DNA of 64,000 nt from Davidsoniella eucalypti (lineage: Eukaryota > Ascomycota > Sordariomycetes > Microascales > Ceratocystidaceae). Of the stretch, positions 1-11,470 are shown piece after piece. The notes below the pieces were generated by a model. The model saw nothing but the letters and a program-made list of their open reading frames with translations, did no database searches and was not told the DNA's origin. The stretch is taken from positions 744,001 through 808,000 of the forward strand of contig RMBW01000001.1 in the NCBI GenBank assembly GCA_004009845.1, written 5' to 3'. A program made the position numbers and the translations under genes. Numbering within the stretch: the stretch's first letter is position 1; the number at the start of each line of letters is the position of its first letter.

Positions 1-715
1 CATCTTCGAAAGAGGGCGTTTGATCTTCGTCATGCTACCAATAGATCATCTGAAGAATGCGGGCAACGAAATATGGGCTGACGGCTAAACCGCTCAATTC
101 CAAATTATGGTCTCAAGTCAGAATCAAGCGAGTTAGTTGCTCTCAGTCCAGAAATGTTGCTCGTCTTCCGGAATTTCACGTGTCCACCAAGATCAGAACA
201 AAACACCACAACGAGGTGCTAGAACCTTTATTTTCTATCTTCTTCTGCAACTAGTATCACAAATGAACCACAGGACTATAAAGATGGGATAAAATGCAAG
301 ATTACGCGTATTTATTTGCTACAAAAAAAAAAGACCAGTAAAAGGATGCCAAGCTTTATATAATCAAATATAGTCAATATGAGACTAGCTCAGGCATCAG
401 TAAAGAAACAGTCCACAAAACCAGTCTTGCTAGGGAGATGTCTGTAGATCTGCTGTATAGAAGAATAGAAGATTATCCAGCCAGGAACTATGGATACAAG
501 ATGCCACAGAAACTACTCAGACTGGTCCATGATAGCCACAAAGGGCTGGACCAGACCGATTTCTGCCGGCAATAGAAAACGAAGTGAAAGATGAGCGTCT
601 TTTTGCAACTAGTAAAAAATATTATATATATGTATATACCCTCATTGAGAGCCTCCCCAGGTATTAGTAATGTGGATGCCGGGAAAAGGCCTCTCTCTGG
701 TCAACTTGAACAAGT
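1..715. other. Intergenic, no gene recognised
   Basis: AT-rich sequence downstream of the secreted-protein gene. Only a short open frame without recognisable motifs is present. It probably holds the 3' UTR of the minus-strand gene that ends at 716. Confidence 0.5.
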
Positions 716-1564
716 TTAGATGTCCGATTCGGAATTCGTCAGAGCACGCTCGGCAATAGCCGCTCTCTTCTCGGCTCTTCTGACCTTGCGCTCACGCTGA
801 GCCACGCGCTTTTCTCTCAGGGCCAGACGCTCTTCGATTTCACGCGTGAGGTTGCACGCAGCAGTCGCAGTCGCCATCGCAGAAGACGACGTGGCTGAGC
901 TCGAGGTAGCAGCGCCAGTAGCATTAGAGCCGCCGTCGGGTATGGCAACTAGGATGGGCTGTGGCGTCACGCCCGGAGCAAAGGTGGCGTCGATGCCGGT
1001 GGTGTAGGCAGAGCCGAGCGAGGGTACGTTGGAAGTGGTCGCCTTGGCAGCGTCCGGAGTGGAAGAGTTCGAGGTGGTGGTGACGGACTTCAGGGTCGTC
1101 GGCGAGTTAGGTGCTGGGACGGTGTTGGAAACAGTCATAGTGGTGCTGGTGGCTGGCACGGTAGTGGTCTCGGTGACAATGACCAAGATGGGAGTAGGAG
1201 TCTCGCCGTTAGCAAAGGTAGGGTCGACGCCAGTGGCAGCAGCCTCGGTAGCACTAGCGTCATCATCGGCAGTGGCACTTCTGGTTCTAGTCTTGGTCTT
1301 GTTCTTGTGTCTGGTGTGCGTCTTGATGCTGCTATATGTAGTCGTAGTCGTAGTCACAACATCATCCGCAGTAGTGGGAGTAGCAGCATCGGCATTGGTG
1401 GTGGGCGTCCCGGTCACGGCGTCGGTTGGGGTAGAAGGGACGATCTCGAAGATGGGAGTGGGAGTCTCGCCCTGGGAAAAGGAAGGCTCGGCATAAGCAT
1501 CTATCACGCCGGCGTGGACGGTGGCCAGGAAAGGAGCCAGCAGGAAAGCTACGGAAGCACGCAT
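716..1564 (-). CDS. Secreted Thr/Ser-rich protein with three-copy motif and C-terminal basic helix
   Basis: Single-exon gene for 282 residues; I do not recognise a named family. The start is the ATG at 1564; a longer frame exists only from a GTG. Residues 1-18 form a signal peptide with cleavage likely after VHA. A motif of about 18 residues recurs three times, near residues 24-42, 112-130 and 190-208, with core GETPTPILVIV (third copy GVTPQPILVAI). The linkers are Thr/Ser-rich and suited to O-glycosylation, and there is a short basic KTKTRTR stretch at 89-95. Residues 239-274 are a Glu/Arg-rich heptad-like helix (REKRVAQRERKVRRAEKRAA). No transmembrane segment or GPI tail is visible. The layout suggests a secreted wall or matrix protein. 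A KEX2-processed repeat peptide precursor is the alternative, but clear KR sites between repeats are missing. Confidence 0.75.
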   Translation of the reverse strand: MRASVAFLLAPFLATVHAGVIDAYAEPSFSQGETPTPIFEIVPSTPTDAVTGTPTTNADAATPTTADDVVTTTTTTYSSIKTHTRHKNKTKTRTRSATADDDASATEAAATGVDPTFANGETPTPILVIVTETTTVPATSTTMTVSNTVPAPNSPTTLKSVTTTSNSSTPDAAKATTSNVPSLGSAYTTGIDATFAPGVTPQPILVAIPDGGSNATGAATSSSATSSSAMATATAACNLTREIEERLALREKRVAQRERKVRRAEKRAAIAERALTNSESDI

Positions 1565-2090
1565 AGTGTCGGATTTGTCTGTGAAGAAAGGGAGAAGAAA
1601 GAAGAGAAGGTATAAGTATAGATAGAGAAGGGATGAGGACCGCTGGGGCACGTTGGTAAGATGAACAAAATAATAGACCAGCTGGAGAAGAAAGACTAGT
1701 AGTAGTAGCTAGGCAAGAAAGGGCGGTGGAATGCCGAAGATAACGCAAGTTGAACGCTCAAGATTCGACAATTGGATCGTAAACCGGACGAGACAAGTCG
1801 AAGCAGAGCAGGCGGAGCAAGGCCGAGAGCAGTTCAAGAAGCTACTACGAAGAGTTCGGGGAAGAAAAGAAGAGAAGGAGGGAACCGAGTCAGGATAAAG
1901 AGAGAGAGAGAACCCGGGTAGTTAAGGAACGAAGAAAAGAAAGAATAGAAATATAATAAGAAAGAAAGAATAAGAAAGCAAACACGACGCTTGACTTGCA
2001 GCGGCTACGAAACTTGAAGCACGGAGAACGATGACGAACAAGTAAGAAGAAAGAGAAACAGAAGAGAAAAAGAGAAAATGATATATGTCA
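1565..2090 (-). promoter_or_regulatory. Probable promoter/5' UTR with pyrimidine-rich coding strand
   Basis: The sequence upstream of the secreted-protein ATG is strongly purine-rich on the + strand (long AAGAAAG and GAGAGAG runs near 1860-2080), so it is CT-rich on the coding strand. CT-rich leaders are common upstream of well-expressed fungal genes. No TATA box or factor site can be assigned with confidence. Confidence 0.35.
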
Positions 2091-3864
2091 GTTCATATAG
2101 ACAAAACAAAATAGTGTGTATTGCTAGCTATTTAGAGTTCAAGGTTGATAGCGGTCCGAGCCTTTTTAGAAACGTCATAAAATTAGCATTAATTGTTTTT
2201 GGTATTCCAGTATTATTCTCGGACGGGACAGAACCAAGTATTGCATTTCTGTAATATTGCCCAACCATGCTTTCTCTGTCTTGGTTTCCTCGTTCTTCAA
2301 TATAATCACATCCCATTATGAGAGCCAGACTTTAATCCAGGCCCGACTTGAGAAGCTGGACCGAACAACACAGAGTCACAATGTTCTCCTTCTTCTCCTC
2401 CTTAGACATGCCCCCCTAAGAATCGTCAAGAAATGATCCCCCGAATATCGTCTCACCATCAGCAAAGCATGAAGAACTACTTACTAGTATGTTCAAAGAG
2501 ACTGTGTTGGTCCCCCTGGCTCTCGTTCTTCGGACGGCTCTGTGGAAATAGTGACGACGACAAAGACGACAACTCCGTGTTAGAGTCGAGGCGAAGAACC
2601 CGAGTATCAGCTTGCAGCTTAACACTGAATGCGTTTCTACATGTGTCACTAGTTAGCCCTAACTCTTAGCAATCCAGCCGCTTCGTCCTGCCACGCCGGA
2701 TTTCAACATCACAGCAGAAAGCCAGCAACAAAGAACGCTTTGGGTGTCCCGGGGCTGGACATGGACATGGGAAAAAAAGCCAAATTTCACTGTGTCAATT
2801 GTAAACGCGCTAGAGATCCCGGTTCCATTGAATCGAATAATTGTCTTCCCAGGGTCTGTCTCAGAATAAGCTGTCTTGGATGAACAAGGGTTTTCCCTCA
2901 AGTCTCCAGAGATGCAAAGATTAGAGCCTTTTTTTTCTTTCTTCTTCAGAAGCCCTCTCTTTTTTTAATTCTTGGTTTCTTAAAGTTGGCTTTGTAGATC
3001 ATGTATTTATGGTTCTATTCGGACTTGCTTCATCGACGACAGATCTCACGATGTGCAGTTCGGACGGCTCATCATGAAGAACACTGTAAATATCAGTAAC
3101 TTCTCTTCAGTTTCGTCCTTTATTTTCCATTGGTCGAACTGTACAGCAAGCCTTCTGCGCTTAGTTATACATAAAAAGCACATAATAATACTGATATACA
3201 GTTACTCATATAAAAAGCGAAGCGCCCTCTCTCGTAGTAGTTACACTGCTTTCTCTGCCTACATTAGCGTAATTAGTCAGGACTCCAGGCCCTCGGCTTG
3301 TCTGGCTGCAACTTCCTCTTCTTTTTTTATTTTCTGACCCTGTTGTTTGAGATTTGTTCTGTATTTGTAGTCTGATTTCTTGGCATTTTTTTCTTTTTCG
3401 GCCCCCAAAATTGCTTCCCTCTCCTCCTTGTCTCCCCATTTGTTCGAGATTACTATGTTGAAGCGGTGATATCGTAACTTTGGGCTCTAGCATTGTTTTC
3501 GTAACATCTTGTAAACATAGTCAAGCTTCCGTCTAAATAATTGCCCGAGAAGAATTGCTCGTGCACAGCCAAGTTTGGGTGTGCCTCTGTTTCGGTAAAC
3601 TGCGGTTGTTAGGGTCTAGAGCTACTATACCTACATAAGATAACCCTAAAGAGCACGCTTATAGTGAGAAACACGGATAAACACTAATAAGAAACGGGAT
3701 ATTGCGGCGTGGACAAACGAACGTACATGCAGGTCCGTGAGTCTCGGAATGTTCAGCGAAAAAAGGGTAGCAATGTCAGGACACAATAGGAGATGTTTAT
3801 AGCCTAGTGCCATCCATAATATTTTCTAGTATGGACTAGAACCAGTCTACCGTCTTCTCAGGGC
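2091..3864. other. Intergenic, no gene recognised
   Basis: Only open frames below 100 codons without recognisable domains on either strand. Several T-rich tracts occur near 2930-2970 and 3320-3400. Confidence 0.45.
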
Positions 3865-4592
3865 TCACGGCCGTGCGAGACCTGGGAAGTTGTCGACTAG
3901 CAGTAGGTCGCCTTCTTCTAGCACAGCGTTGATCTCTTCCTTTTCGATGACGCCGATAAGCTTGGCGTGTCGTCACCGTAGGCACAAGGCAAGTCTACCA
4001 GCATACTATGTTAGCAAGAATGTAGGGTATATCTTGGTGTTCAACTTACAGGTGAGGCGGATCGAGGGCACCGATATCTCGTGTTACGCCGTGACGTCCG
4101 ACCAGGCCACTAAACCACGTCGGCCGTCCATTTGCTGGATCTCTACGCCTTGACTTCTTGGCCGGGCCTTGAAAACCATCTTCATGGCCAAACCGCGCTC
4201 GTTTACGCCGGCGATTAGCTCAGGAATGGCTAGCGGAGTGCGCGATAGACGTGGCGCCTCCCTTGGTGGCCTTGGTAACGCAGTAGGAAGTGGATGTTTG
4301 AGGGGAAGCGAGTGTATCTGGAGTACTGCATGAATACAGGGTTAGCCACTGTCATATCCCGAGCCGGAGATGTATGGCCAAAGCCTCTGAACAGTACAGC
4401 GCCGTGACGATCGAGGAGCTCTTGGAGTTTGCCCGAGGCCGCGAATGCCCTGATGGCCTCCACGGACTGATCTAGATTGGGCTGCGAACCATCGGGAGTC
4501 TTGACCCGTCAACCGTGCAGCAGAGCATTGTTGAAATATGTGCGGGCACCGGGGACGTCGAAAGACTGGAACTCGACAGATTTAATGGCCAT
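3865..4592 (-). pseudogene. Decayed TauD/TfdA-type dioxygenase gene
   Basis: Read on the minus strand from the ATG at 4592, the frame begins MAIKSVEFQSFDVPGARTYF, meets a TGA after about 27 codons, then continues in frame with EAIRAFAASGKLQELLDRHG and AVLFRGFGHTS. This is the N-terminal pattern of fungal TauD-family (clavaminate-synthase-like) Fe(II)/2-oxoglutarate dioxygenases. Further on, the pieces VTKATKGGATSIAHSA, GVNERGLAMKMVFKA and EEGDLLLVDNFPG appear in changing frames and match the GGaT segment, the mid-region and the C-terminal GD-LLLDN strand in the right order. There is at least one in-frame stop plus several frameshifts, and the gene is shorter than the usual roughly 350-400 residues. 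Part of the 4000-4080 interval could be an intron. Non-functional as it stands. Confidence 0.7.
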
Positions 4593-5154
4593 TTTGGAGA
4601 GAAGGGAGAAATCAAGAGAGCAAAAGGGCTATACGGAAGCTTAGATAGACTCGGTAAAGTAGCACGGCGATTCAAGCCGGCTGGCAGCCTACAGATATAC
4701 ATTATATATGCCATGTATGCCTACCATGTATAACCAAGAAAACACCTGGATTGCCGGCCGTATCGAGTGTGTCGTGAGATATCAGTACGAGAAAAGAGAG
4801 TGTTGTTGTATTGTCCAACACGAAGTCTAATATGTGCAGGGCCTGATATGTCGTCACGATCTGCATCGATCACGGTCCTGAATGGAGTATTATTGATGCC
4901 TCCCACACAAACTTCTTTATCCCGCTAATATACCGTATTAGTGACTAAGTTCCGCTCATGCTAGAGCTTTGCTACTAGACAAAAGGCTAGAAAAGACTAC
5001 GAAGTAGCGGCTGGGCCTAATATCGACCTTTCAATGCAAATCACCTCATCGTAGCAACCAAGCACGGGTTCTTGTTCTTATAGAGTAGCGAATAGGTAAA
5101 CAGGCAAAATGTAAGCCATTTTCCCCTTCGTTCGTCTCTTGTTCCTTTTCTTGA

Positions 5155-6025
5155 AGAGAATGTGTTGCAGTGACGGACTATTGGGGTCTTTGGTGCTGTG
5201 TCGTTGATCATGAACAAGATCATTGGCTCCGGGTAAGACTACGACCTCGTAAGTTCCCTTTCTGTCATCTCGAAACGGATACTAATCCTGCCGCGCTGTA
5301 TCTTCTCTACGCCAGGCACCATCTATAAGCCGTCTGGCAGTGTCGGGATGTCTCTTATCCTCTGGGCAGTCGGTGCCCTGATCGCTGGATGCGGTTCTCT
5401 TGTCATGCTTGAGTTTGGCCTAGCGATCCCACGGTCAGGTGGCATGAAGAACTAGAACTATCTAGAGCGCGCCTCCAACCCACGCCTACTAGCCACATGC
5501 ATCTGTCTTCTGCTGGGTCTTTCTTGCAGGTGTCTGCTAGTTGACGCCACCGCCTTCTCGTCGTACATCCTCGCGGCTGCCGGTGCCACTTCTACTACCT
5601 GGAAACTACGCGGCTGTGCCATCTCAAGGTCGATAAGCCAGATAACTTCACTAATGCGTTTGAGGGTACGTCGAGCAGTGGCTACCAGATTGGAACAGCG
5701 CTGCTTAATGTCATATTTCCTTACAATGGCTATGATAATGTCAACGTTGTCTTGTCTGAGGTCAAGAATCCCCAGCGCACCCTCAAGATCGCTTTGCCAC
5801 TGTCTATGGCCTCGCTCGGTGTGCTATATACACTAGCCAACGTGGCCTAGAGTCTTCTTGCCCCTTCTTAATATCAAACGGTCATTGAAAACTAACACCA
5901 GTATCTATACTAGTAAGTCCGATGTCACTGTGGCTGCTGCGTTGTTCAAGAATATGTTTGGTGATAATGCCGGCACTCGTGTTTTGTCTGCTCTAGGCCA
6001 TCTCTTTGGTATCGCTTTCTTTCAC
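5155..6025 (+). pseudogene. Decayed MUP1-type amino-acid permease gene
   Basis: Conceptual translation in shifting frames gives an ordered set of fragments typical of the MUP1 (high-affinity methionine permease) branch of the APC superfamily: FGAVSLIMNKIIGSG, IFSTPGTIYKPSGSVGMSL, ILWAVGALIAGCGS, LEFGLAIPRSGGMKN, NPRLLATCICLLLG, NAFEGTSSSGYQIGTALLN, then YNGYDNVNVVLSEVKNPQRT and FKNMFGDNAGTRVLSALGHL. TAG stops follow GGMKN and LYTLANVA. Only about half of a normal 550-600-residue transporter is present; the C-terminal half is missing. The start of the relic is uncertain because no good ATG precedes the first fragment. Confidence 0.72.
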
Positions 6026-9000
6026 CATTCGTCAGTCTCGTCGCTTCCTGTCTTATCTTCTCCCTCCACACCAGCAGGTGAAGGTGTAAGGAAAAGGTGA
6101 CGTGAAGTTTCATGTCATATAGTATCATGATATCCCATAGCATTTGAAAACGTCCATACATATACAACAGTAATATACAGATTTGACTCATACTTGATGG
6201 AAAACAAGATGGTCTAGTTGGGTGAAGGCATGTCGTGATTAACTGCTATACTCGCTAAAGCAAGACTGGGTTTATATAATAAACAAACGGTTCTGAGAGA
6301 AACACGGCATTCTCCTAATACAAGAAGTGGAAATGAAAATACAGGACCTAGGGATAGGATTGGTCTGGAGCATGAAATACTCGGATTTACAATATTGGGG
6401 GTAAGCTCGCAGGTAAGCTGACCGGAAACGGTTGATAGCGGACAAATGACGATGATGCCGAGTTCACGATCGAGTATCTGTCTTAGGAAAACAAAGATAA
6501 AGGTGAGAAAAAAAGGAGGAAAGAGTTCAGGAGATGATAAGCCAAGAAAAAGGTGACGAAAAAAAAGAGAGAGGAGACGGACATCTGGTAGGTTTAGCGT
6601 GATGTAACTGTTGCCTGTAGCCAACCGGCGGGCTCTGAAGATGAAGCTGGACATCCAACAGGAAGAAATGAAGAAGCTGAAAGAGCACAGACAACTGCGA
6701 ACTGCCGTTGCTTTTGGTACCAGACTTCATGGCAAAGCTGGATGCAGGCTCCAGGGGGAACACACATGATTTGTTATAACTACCAGGCATCAATGTATGT
6801 ATGTGATGACATCTAGGCCTCATACACATAAGTATACAGATTACATACAAACTACTATCAGTATACAGATGTGCAGATCGTAAGCCGGGGAAGTGTACAA
6901 TGCCTCTCTCTCGACTAGGATATCAAATTCGGCATGACGGGGGTGACTGATTATCAAGGACAAGAAGAAGCCCTAGGCGATAATTTCGGGAATTTATTCA
7001 CTCTGCAACTGAAGATTTAGTCCAGCGAGATTTCGGCCTCTAAGGCATGGATGAGATCGCAGAGATAAATACAAGTTATACACTGTGAAATGAAATAGCT
7101 GGAAGTATCCGAGTATGTTACGAAACAAGCCACATTGCTATATATCTCCCTGAGGGGTATTCCTGGAAGCAGATCACATAGAAAACGCAGGCTTAACACT
7201 GACTTATTGAGACACCTGCTATGACCAGTGACATGATGCCAGGGTAACGCAAAATGTGATTGTATGTATCACTAATTAGTAGATAAAGAAAGACTCGATG
7301 TTTGTTTCTTATAAGACAAGCCAGAATTAAAAAAGGGTTGATGTGCAAAGTCCGAAATTTGCCCACTTACACAGACGACAGGCCAATGGCGATAGTGAGG
7401 GAGAGGAAAGAGACGAATTCAGCTGGATATCCTGATATACGATAGAGTTATGGGTTCTTGTTCTGTACACATCGTGTAAGCTCGAGTGTATTCTTGTCGA
7501 TCAGGCTCATAAGCAACCGACGAAAGAACAATGATAGGGTAGTTTTGCCGCCTTGGAATGTGCCTGCGGCCGGTGGTTCTTTCATGGTAGATTCAACGGT
7601 AGAAATAGACACTTGTGGCCTGAATGGAGCTTACAAAGGCCTGGGTCCTTGTCAGGTTTATTTGGCATGAAGGAAGCCGAAGGACGCGACAGAATCTAGG
7701 GCGGCTAGGGATGGACAATGTCTGTCTTGTTTACGCTCCTCGATTCTGTTGAATCTCGGGGAAGGACTTGTTTTCTTTGAGTAAACGAGAGTATGCTTCG
7801 CCTATATTCAAATCAACATGTAGTAGTTGATGTAAAAGTGAGCGTCTTGCTCGGTGTAAGAATCGTGCCAGACAGCAGCAAGATCTGCGTTATTGCTCAT
7901 ACCGGGCCACTCGAAACACTCGAGCTATCCGTTCAGGTGCTACTTACAGATGTGATGCCCTCGATCAAGGTCGAGTTTGGAGTTGACACTGTACAGCTGC
8001 ATGTCGTTGTATCCTGGGTAAATTGAAACTCTATCTACAATCACTTCGCACCTTTATGCACGGCCGAAAAGATAAAAGACGATCGGCAGCCTGGCCTCCC
8101 TCCTGTCTTTTCTGGTGTTTTGTTTCTGTTGCCATCTCTCTTGCGCTCTTCCTCTTGTCTTCAGACCCGGCAAAAGCTACTCCAGTGGTGTCTGGTCTTC
8201 CATATTTCAGAGTTGGTCCGCTATGGTTGGCCATTGTTTGACATCAAGACCTTGGCTATCATTTTATTCTACGAGTCCCGCTTCATCATTCTTTACGCTG
8301 GTGGATATCAACAAGGTATACCCTAAAATATACAGGCTGAGTGTCTTTCTTCAGCGTTCCGTTGGATATATGGAATCAGAATTGGGAGTCAAGAATGTGT
8401 TCGTGTCTAGGATGATAATGATACGTGCCCTGTCTAGTTGGATCTGACAATGCGAGAATACCGGACACTGGTACAAAATGCACGTTGTACCTTGAATAGA
8501 GAGATAACAAAGCTTACGAGATCTATCTGAGAAAACTATAGCGAAAGAGTATGAACCGACGACTACTGCATGTGTATGGGAAGCGGAATACCTTACCAAT
8601 AGTAATAGGATGCGTACAATTTGATTATTATACCCGGGGATGTGATATGTCGATCTAAAATGACCTATTTCCCCATATAGACCCCCCCCCCCAGCCGGAT
8701 AAGATAGTTGTAGTTCAAGGAAAGGATGCAGTGTATCTGGGATACTATATGTATCTCTAGTCCCCTCTGACTCGATCAGTACTTTACTGAAGTTACCATC
8801 TTCTTTACTTCTATATCCGTCTTTAGCTTCAATACACAAGAACAAAGCAACAATTTGTGACTCTTGAAGCTATTGGGAATGCCTTCGTTTCCCCCTTGTT
8901 GGAGTCTCTATTTTCTTTTTTCTTTTCTATTACATATGCGTCTTTGCCTTATCCTAATCTCCGACAGCTAATTTATATTTGCTTATGATCTTGGCGAAAC

Positions 9001-9210
9001 GTTATTGCTGTTTCTAAAACTTCATTACTGATGATATACTCTATAGAGGCAGCTCTGTATACATATCGTCAACTCGACATTATACACGTTATTACCACGG
9101 CGTGAAATACTCCGATCTTGCTACGCGCCTCAGTCCCCCTTTCTTCATATGCCCTTCTTTGTTTTACTCTTTGCCACGCAACAAAACGATATCTGCGTCA
9201 ATACAGAGCC
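6026..9210. other. Intergenic, no gene recognised
   Basis: No open frame with a recognisable domain on either strand. A C homopolymer of 11 lies at 8692-8702. A minus-strand Ser/Thr-rich stretch near 7790-8010 carries several stops and may be a gene relic (see findings). The last few hundred bases before 9211 are probably the promoter of the receptor gene. Confidence 0.4.
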
Positions 9211-10660
9211 ATGAGTGCCTTCGACGAAGGCTCTGGGAACACATCCGTGTCACCAGATGACAATCTTGGCCAGAGAATGCGAGTAGTAAGCTGGGTAATG
9301 CTGGGCCTGTCCACGATATTTGTTGGCTTGAGAGCCTACTGCAAGTCGTTGAATAAACGAGGCTTTTGGTGGGATGATTATATTCTGCTGTTGGCATATG
9401 TAAGAACTATTTCATATTCTGTATCTGATGTCGTCTGTCTATTCTCCCGTGATACCGGACTCAGGGTGCCACTTGGATGGAATAGAACACACAGACCTTC
9501 TTTTCTTGAACTGTGCTTGTCCACTAACACAATCCTGCCAACCCTGCTTCTCGTGTCGACTAGGTCATCTTTATAGCCAACGTATGTTTGACAGAATACA
9601 ACACTCAGCTTGGCATGGGCGCCCACATTGGGTTCATTGACCCGGCAAATACGGCAAAGCTAACTGTCTGCGGCAATGTCTCCGGCTTCATCTCTATCTT
9701 CGCGTCCATATTCAGTAAAGTATCGTTCGCCGTGACCTTGCTACGTATTACGCACGGCTATTGGCGCGCTGCTGTGTGGTTTAGCATCGTTACTATCTCG
9801 ATAACCATGGGTCTCAGTGCGTTGTTTATCTGGTGGAGCCCTGGAGCAGTTATTACTGTCAACTATGGCATTTTTGGTGCTGGTAGGTCTTCTTTCCCTG
9901 GGACGAACTTGTACTGCTGGGTATGGCAAGCTAACTACCGAATAGTTTGGTCGGGAACCGTGGATTTGCTGCTGGCTATGCTTCCATGGAAGATCATCTG
10001 GGGGTTGCAGATGAAGATGAAAGAAAAGATTGGTGTCGGCGTTGCTATGAGCATGGGTGTATGGTAAGCTTCAACAACCAGAAACCAACCATCGGACAGC
10101 AAAGAAATACTGACATGTCATATCAGCGCCGCCATGACTGCGTACATCAAAGCCAGCAAGATCCCGTCTCTGATTAGCGGTGACTTTACTTGTAAGTTGA
10201 CTTGATCAAGCCACTGATTCTGCCCAGGACACGCTAACTCAGCCTTCTATCGCTCATAGACTGGGGCGCCGAACTAGTTATCTGGTCAGCAGCTGAAGTC
10301 GGCACGACGATAATGGCCGCATCCATACCTATTCTCCGTGTTCTGATACACCATATGAAGACGACGTATATCAACTCGGCCGAAAAGCGCTCGCAGCAGG
10401 TCGGGCGTACCGCCGCCTCTAATATCTCCAAGGGCGGAACTCTAATGGGATCCTCATCACGGAACACTGACCCAGATGAAGATGTGCTGGTTACCAAGAT
10501 GCCCAGGCCAGAAACACCCAGTTCAGCCACACTAAGCGAAGCCGACTCCCGCAATGGCCAGCGCCATAGACGGATGGAGGGCGTGAGCCAGTATCAACAT
10601 CGACATCATGCCTCTGAAGAAGAAGAGTTCGAGATGCAGCGTGTAGGGCATATTGTGTAG
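9211..10660 (+). CDS. PTH11-like seven-transmembrane receptor (fungal rhodopsin-domain family)
   Basis: Five exons: 9211-9399, 9564-9882, 9946-10063, 10127-10191 and 10260-10660, giving 363 residues. Junctions keep frame and use GT..AG with branch sites such as GCTAAC. The product reads as a polytopic plasma-membrane protein of the fungal rhodopsin/PTH11-like class: first TM segment near residues 25-45, then the signature WWDDYILLLAY, later FSKVSFAVTLLRI, GAVWSGTVDLLLAMLPWKI and the loop KMKEKIGVGVAMSMGV, with TM6 and TM7 near YIKASKIPSL and WGAELVIWSAAE. A hydrophilic tail of about 100 residues follows. No CFEM domain precedes the TM core. Related proteins are proposed sensors of surface or nutrient cues; the ligand is unknown. 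The second intron is 63 bp with no in-frame stop, so its removal rests on family similarity and its branch site. Confidence 0.85.
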
Positions 10661-10737
10661 TCTCGATACTTGGCGCCGTAGATTATAATAGTAATAATAA
10701 TAATGACAATCATATATTGGTACATCACATTCGAAGC

Positions 10738-11470
10738 TAGTTGTGTCTGAAACCACAATACCACTGGGTAGATTGCTGGTCTCCGTTGGCACCGTGAATC
10801 GGAGTTGCCGTGACCAACTTGAAGCGATTTTCTTGGCCAACAACTTGCTCTAGCGCATATGCCAACGCCGAGCTCTCTAGAGCCCAAATCTGATGTCCAG
10901 GTTTGATCTGGTTCGGGCCAAAGCCCATGGTTCCCGTCCTAGTTCTGTAGAATGCTAGGCCATCCGAGTGTAAGACGGTGCAATGAAAGCGGACGCGTGG
11001 GGGCAGTACAAGCTCTTGAACTGTCCAACTACGAGTCCACCAATGATGCCTCACGAAGAATCCCAAGGCATACGTGGCAGATGCCCGAGAGTTTGGTATG
11101 GTTTCCTTCATCGACCGATTCGCGAATCCCAGTTGGCAGAAGAAGTTTGCAATGCTCTGCGGCTGGAACACTTCTGGATTGGGCCCTAACCATACAAGAC
11201 ATGTGGCACAGTACTTCTAGACTAGGTCCCTCCCATTTGAGTAACTTGGTGGATCTTTTCTGCCACGTCTGCTTGGTTGATGCAAACAGCGTCTATCCAC
11301 AAGATGCGTCGGCTGTTTTGATATCGTAGACCCTGGAGTGCCCGGAGAACACCGAGTCACGTGGAAAGGACGGCCTTCGAGGGTTATCAGCTCGGATATG
11401 AGAGAGCTTCGTACGGACACTGATCTGGGCAGGCTTTGGTGCAGTGTTCGGCTCGGAATCGGCAGATGAT
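10738..11470 (-). pseudogene. Decayed HET-domain (heterokaryon incompatibility) gene
   Basis: On the minus strand the HET signature RRILWIDAVCINQADVAEKI (about 11311-11250) ends at a TAG (11222-11224), then resumes one frame over as LVWLGPNPEVFQPQSIANFF. After that comes the second signature HHWWTRSWTVQELVLPPRV and a C-terminal piece, GTMGFGPNQIKPGHQIWAL plus NRFKLVTATPIHGANGD, which matches the usual end of long HET proteins. A first fragment PYEALSY is visible near 11420-11405. The region between the HET core and the tail is far shorter than normal, so there is a large internal deletion as well as the stop and frameshift. Intact relatives are usually 600-800 residues and trigger cell death on non-self recognition; this copy cannot make such a protein. 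Confidence 0.82.

Noticed and set aside
1029..1496. 155-codon + strand frame rich in Val and Ala
   Set aside because: Antisense shadow of the Thr-rich secreted-protein gene; the composition is explained by reverse reading of Thr/Ser codons.
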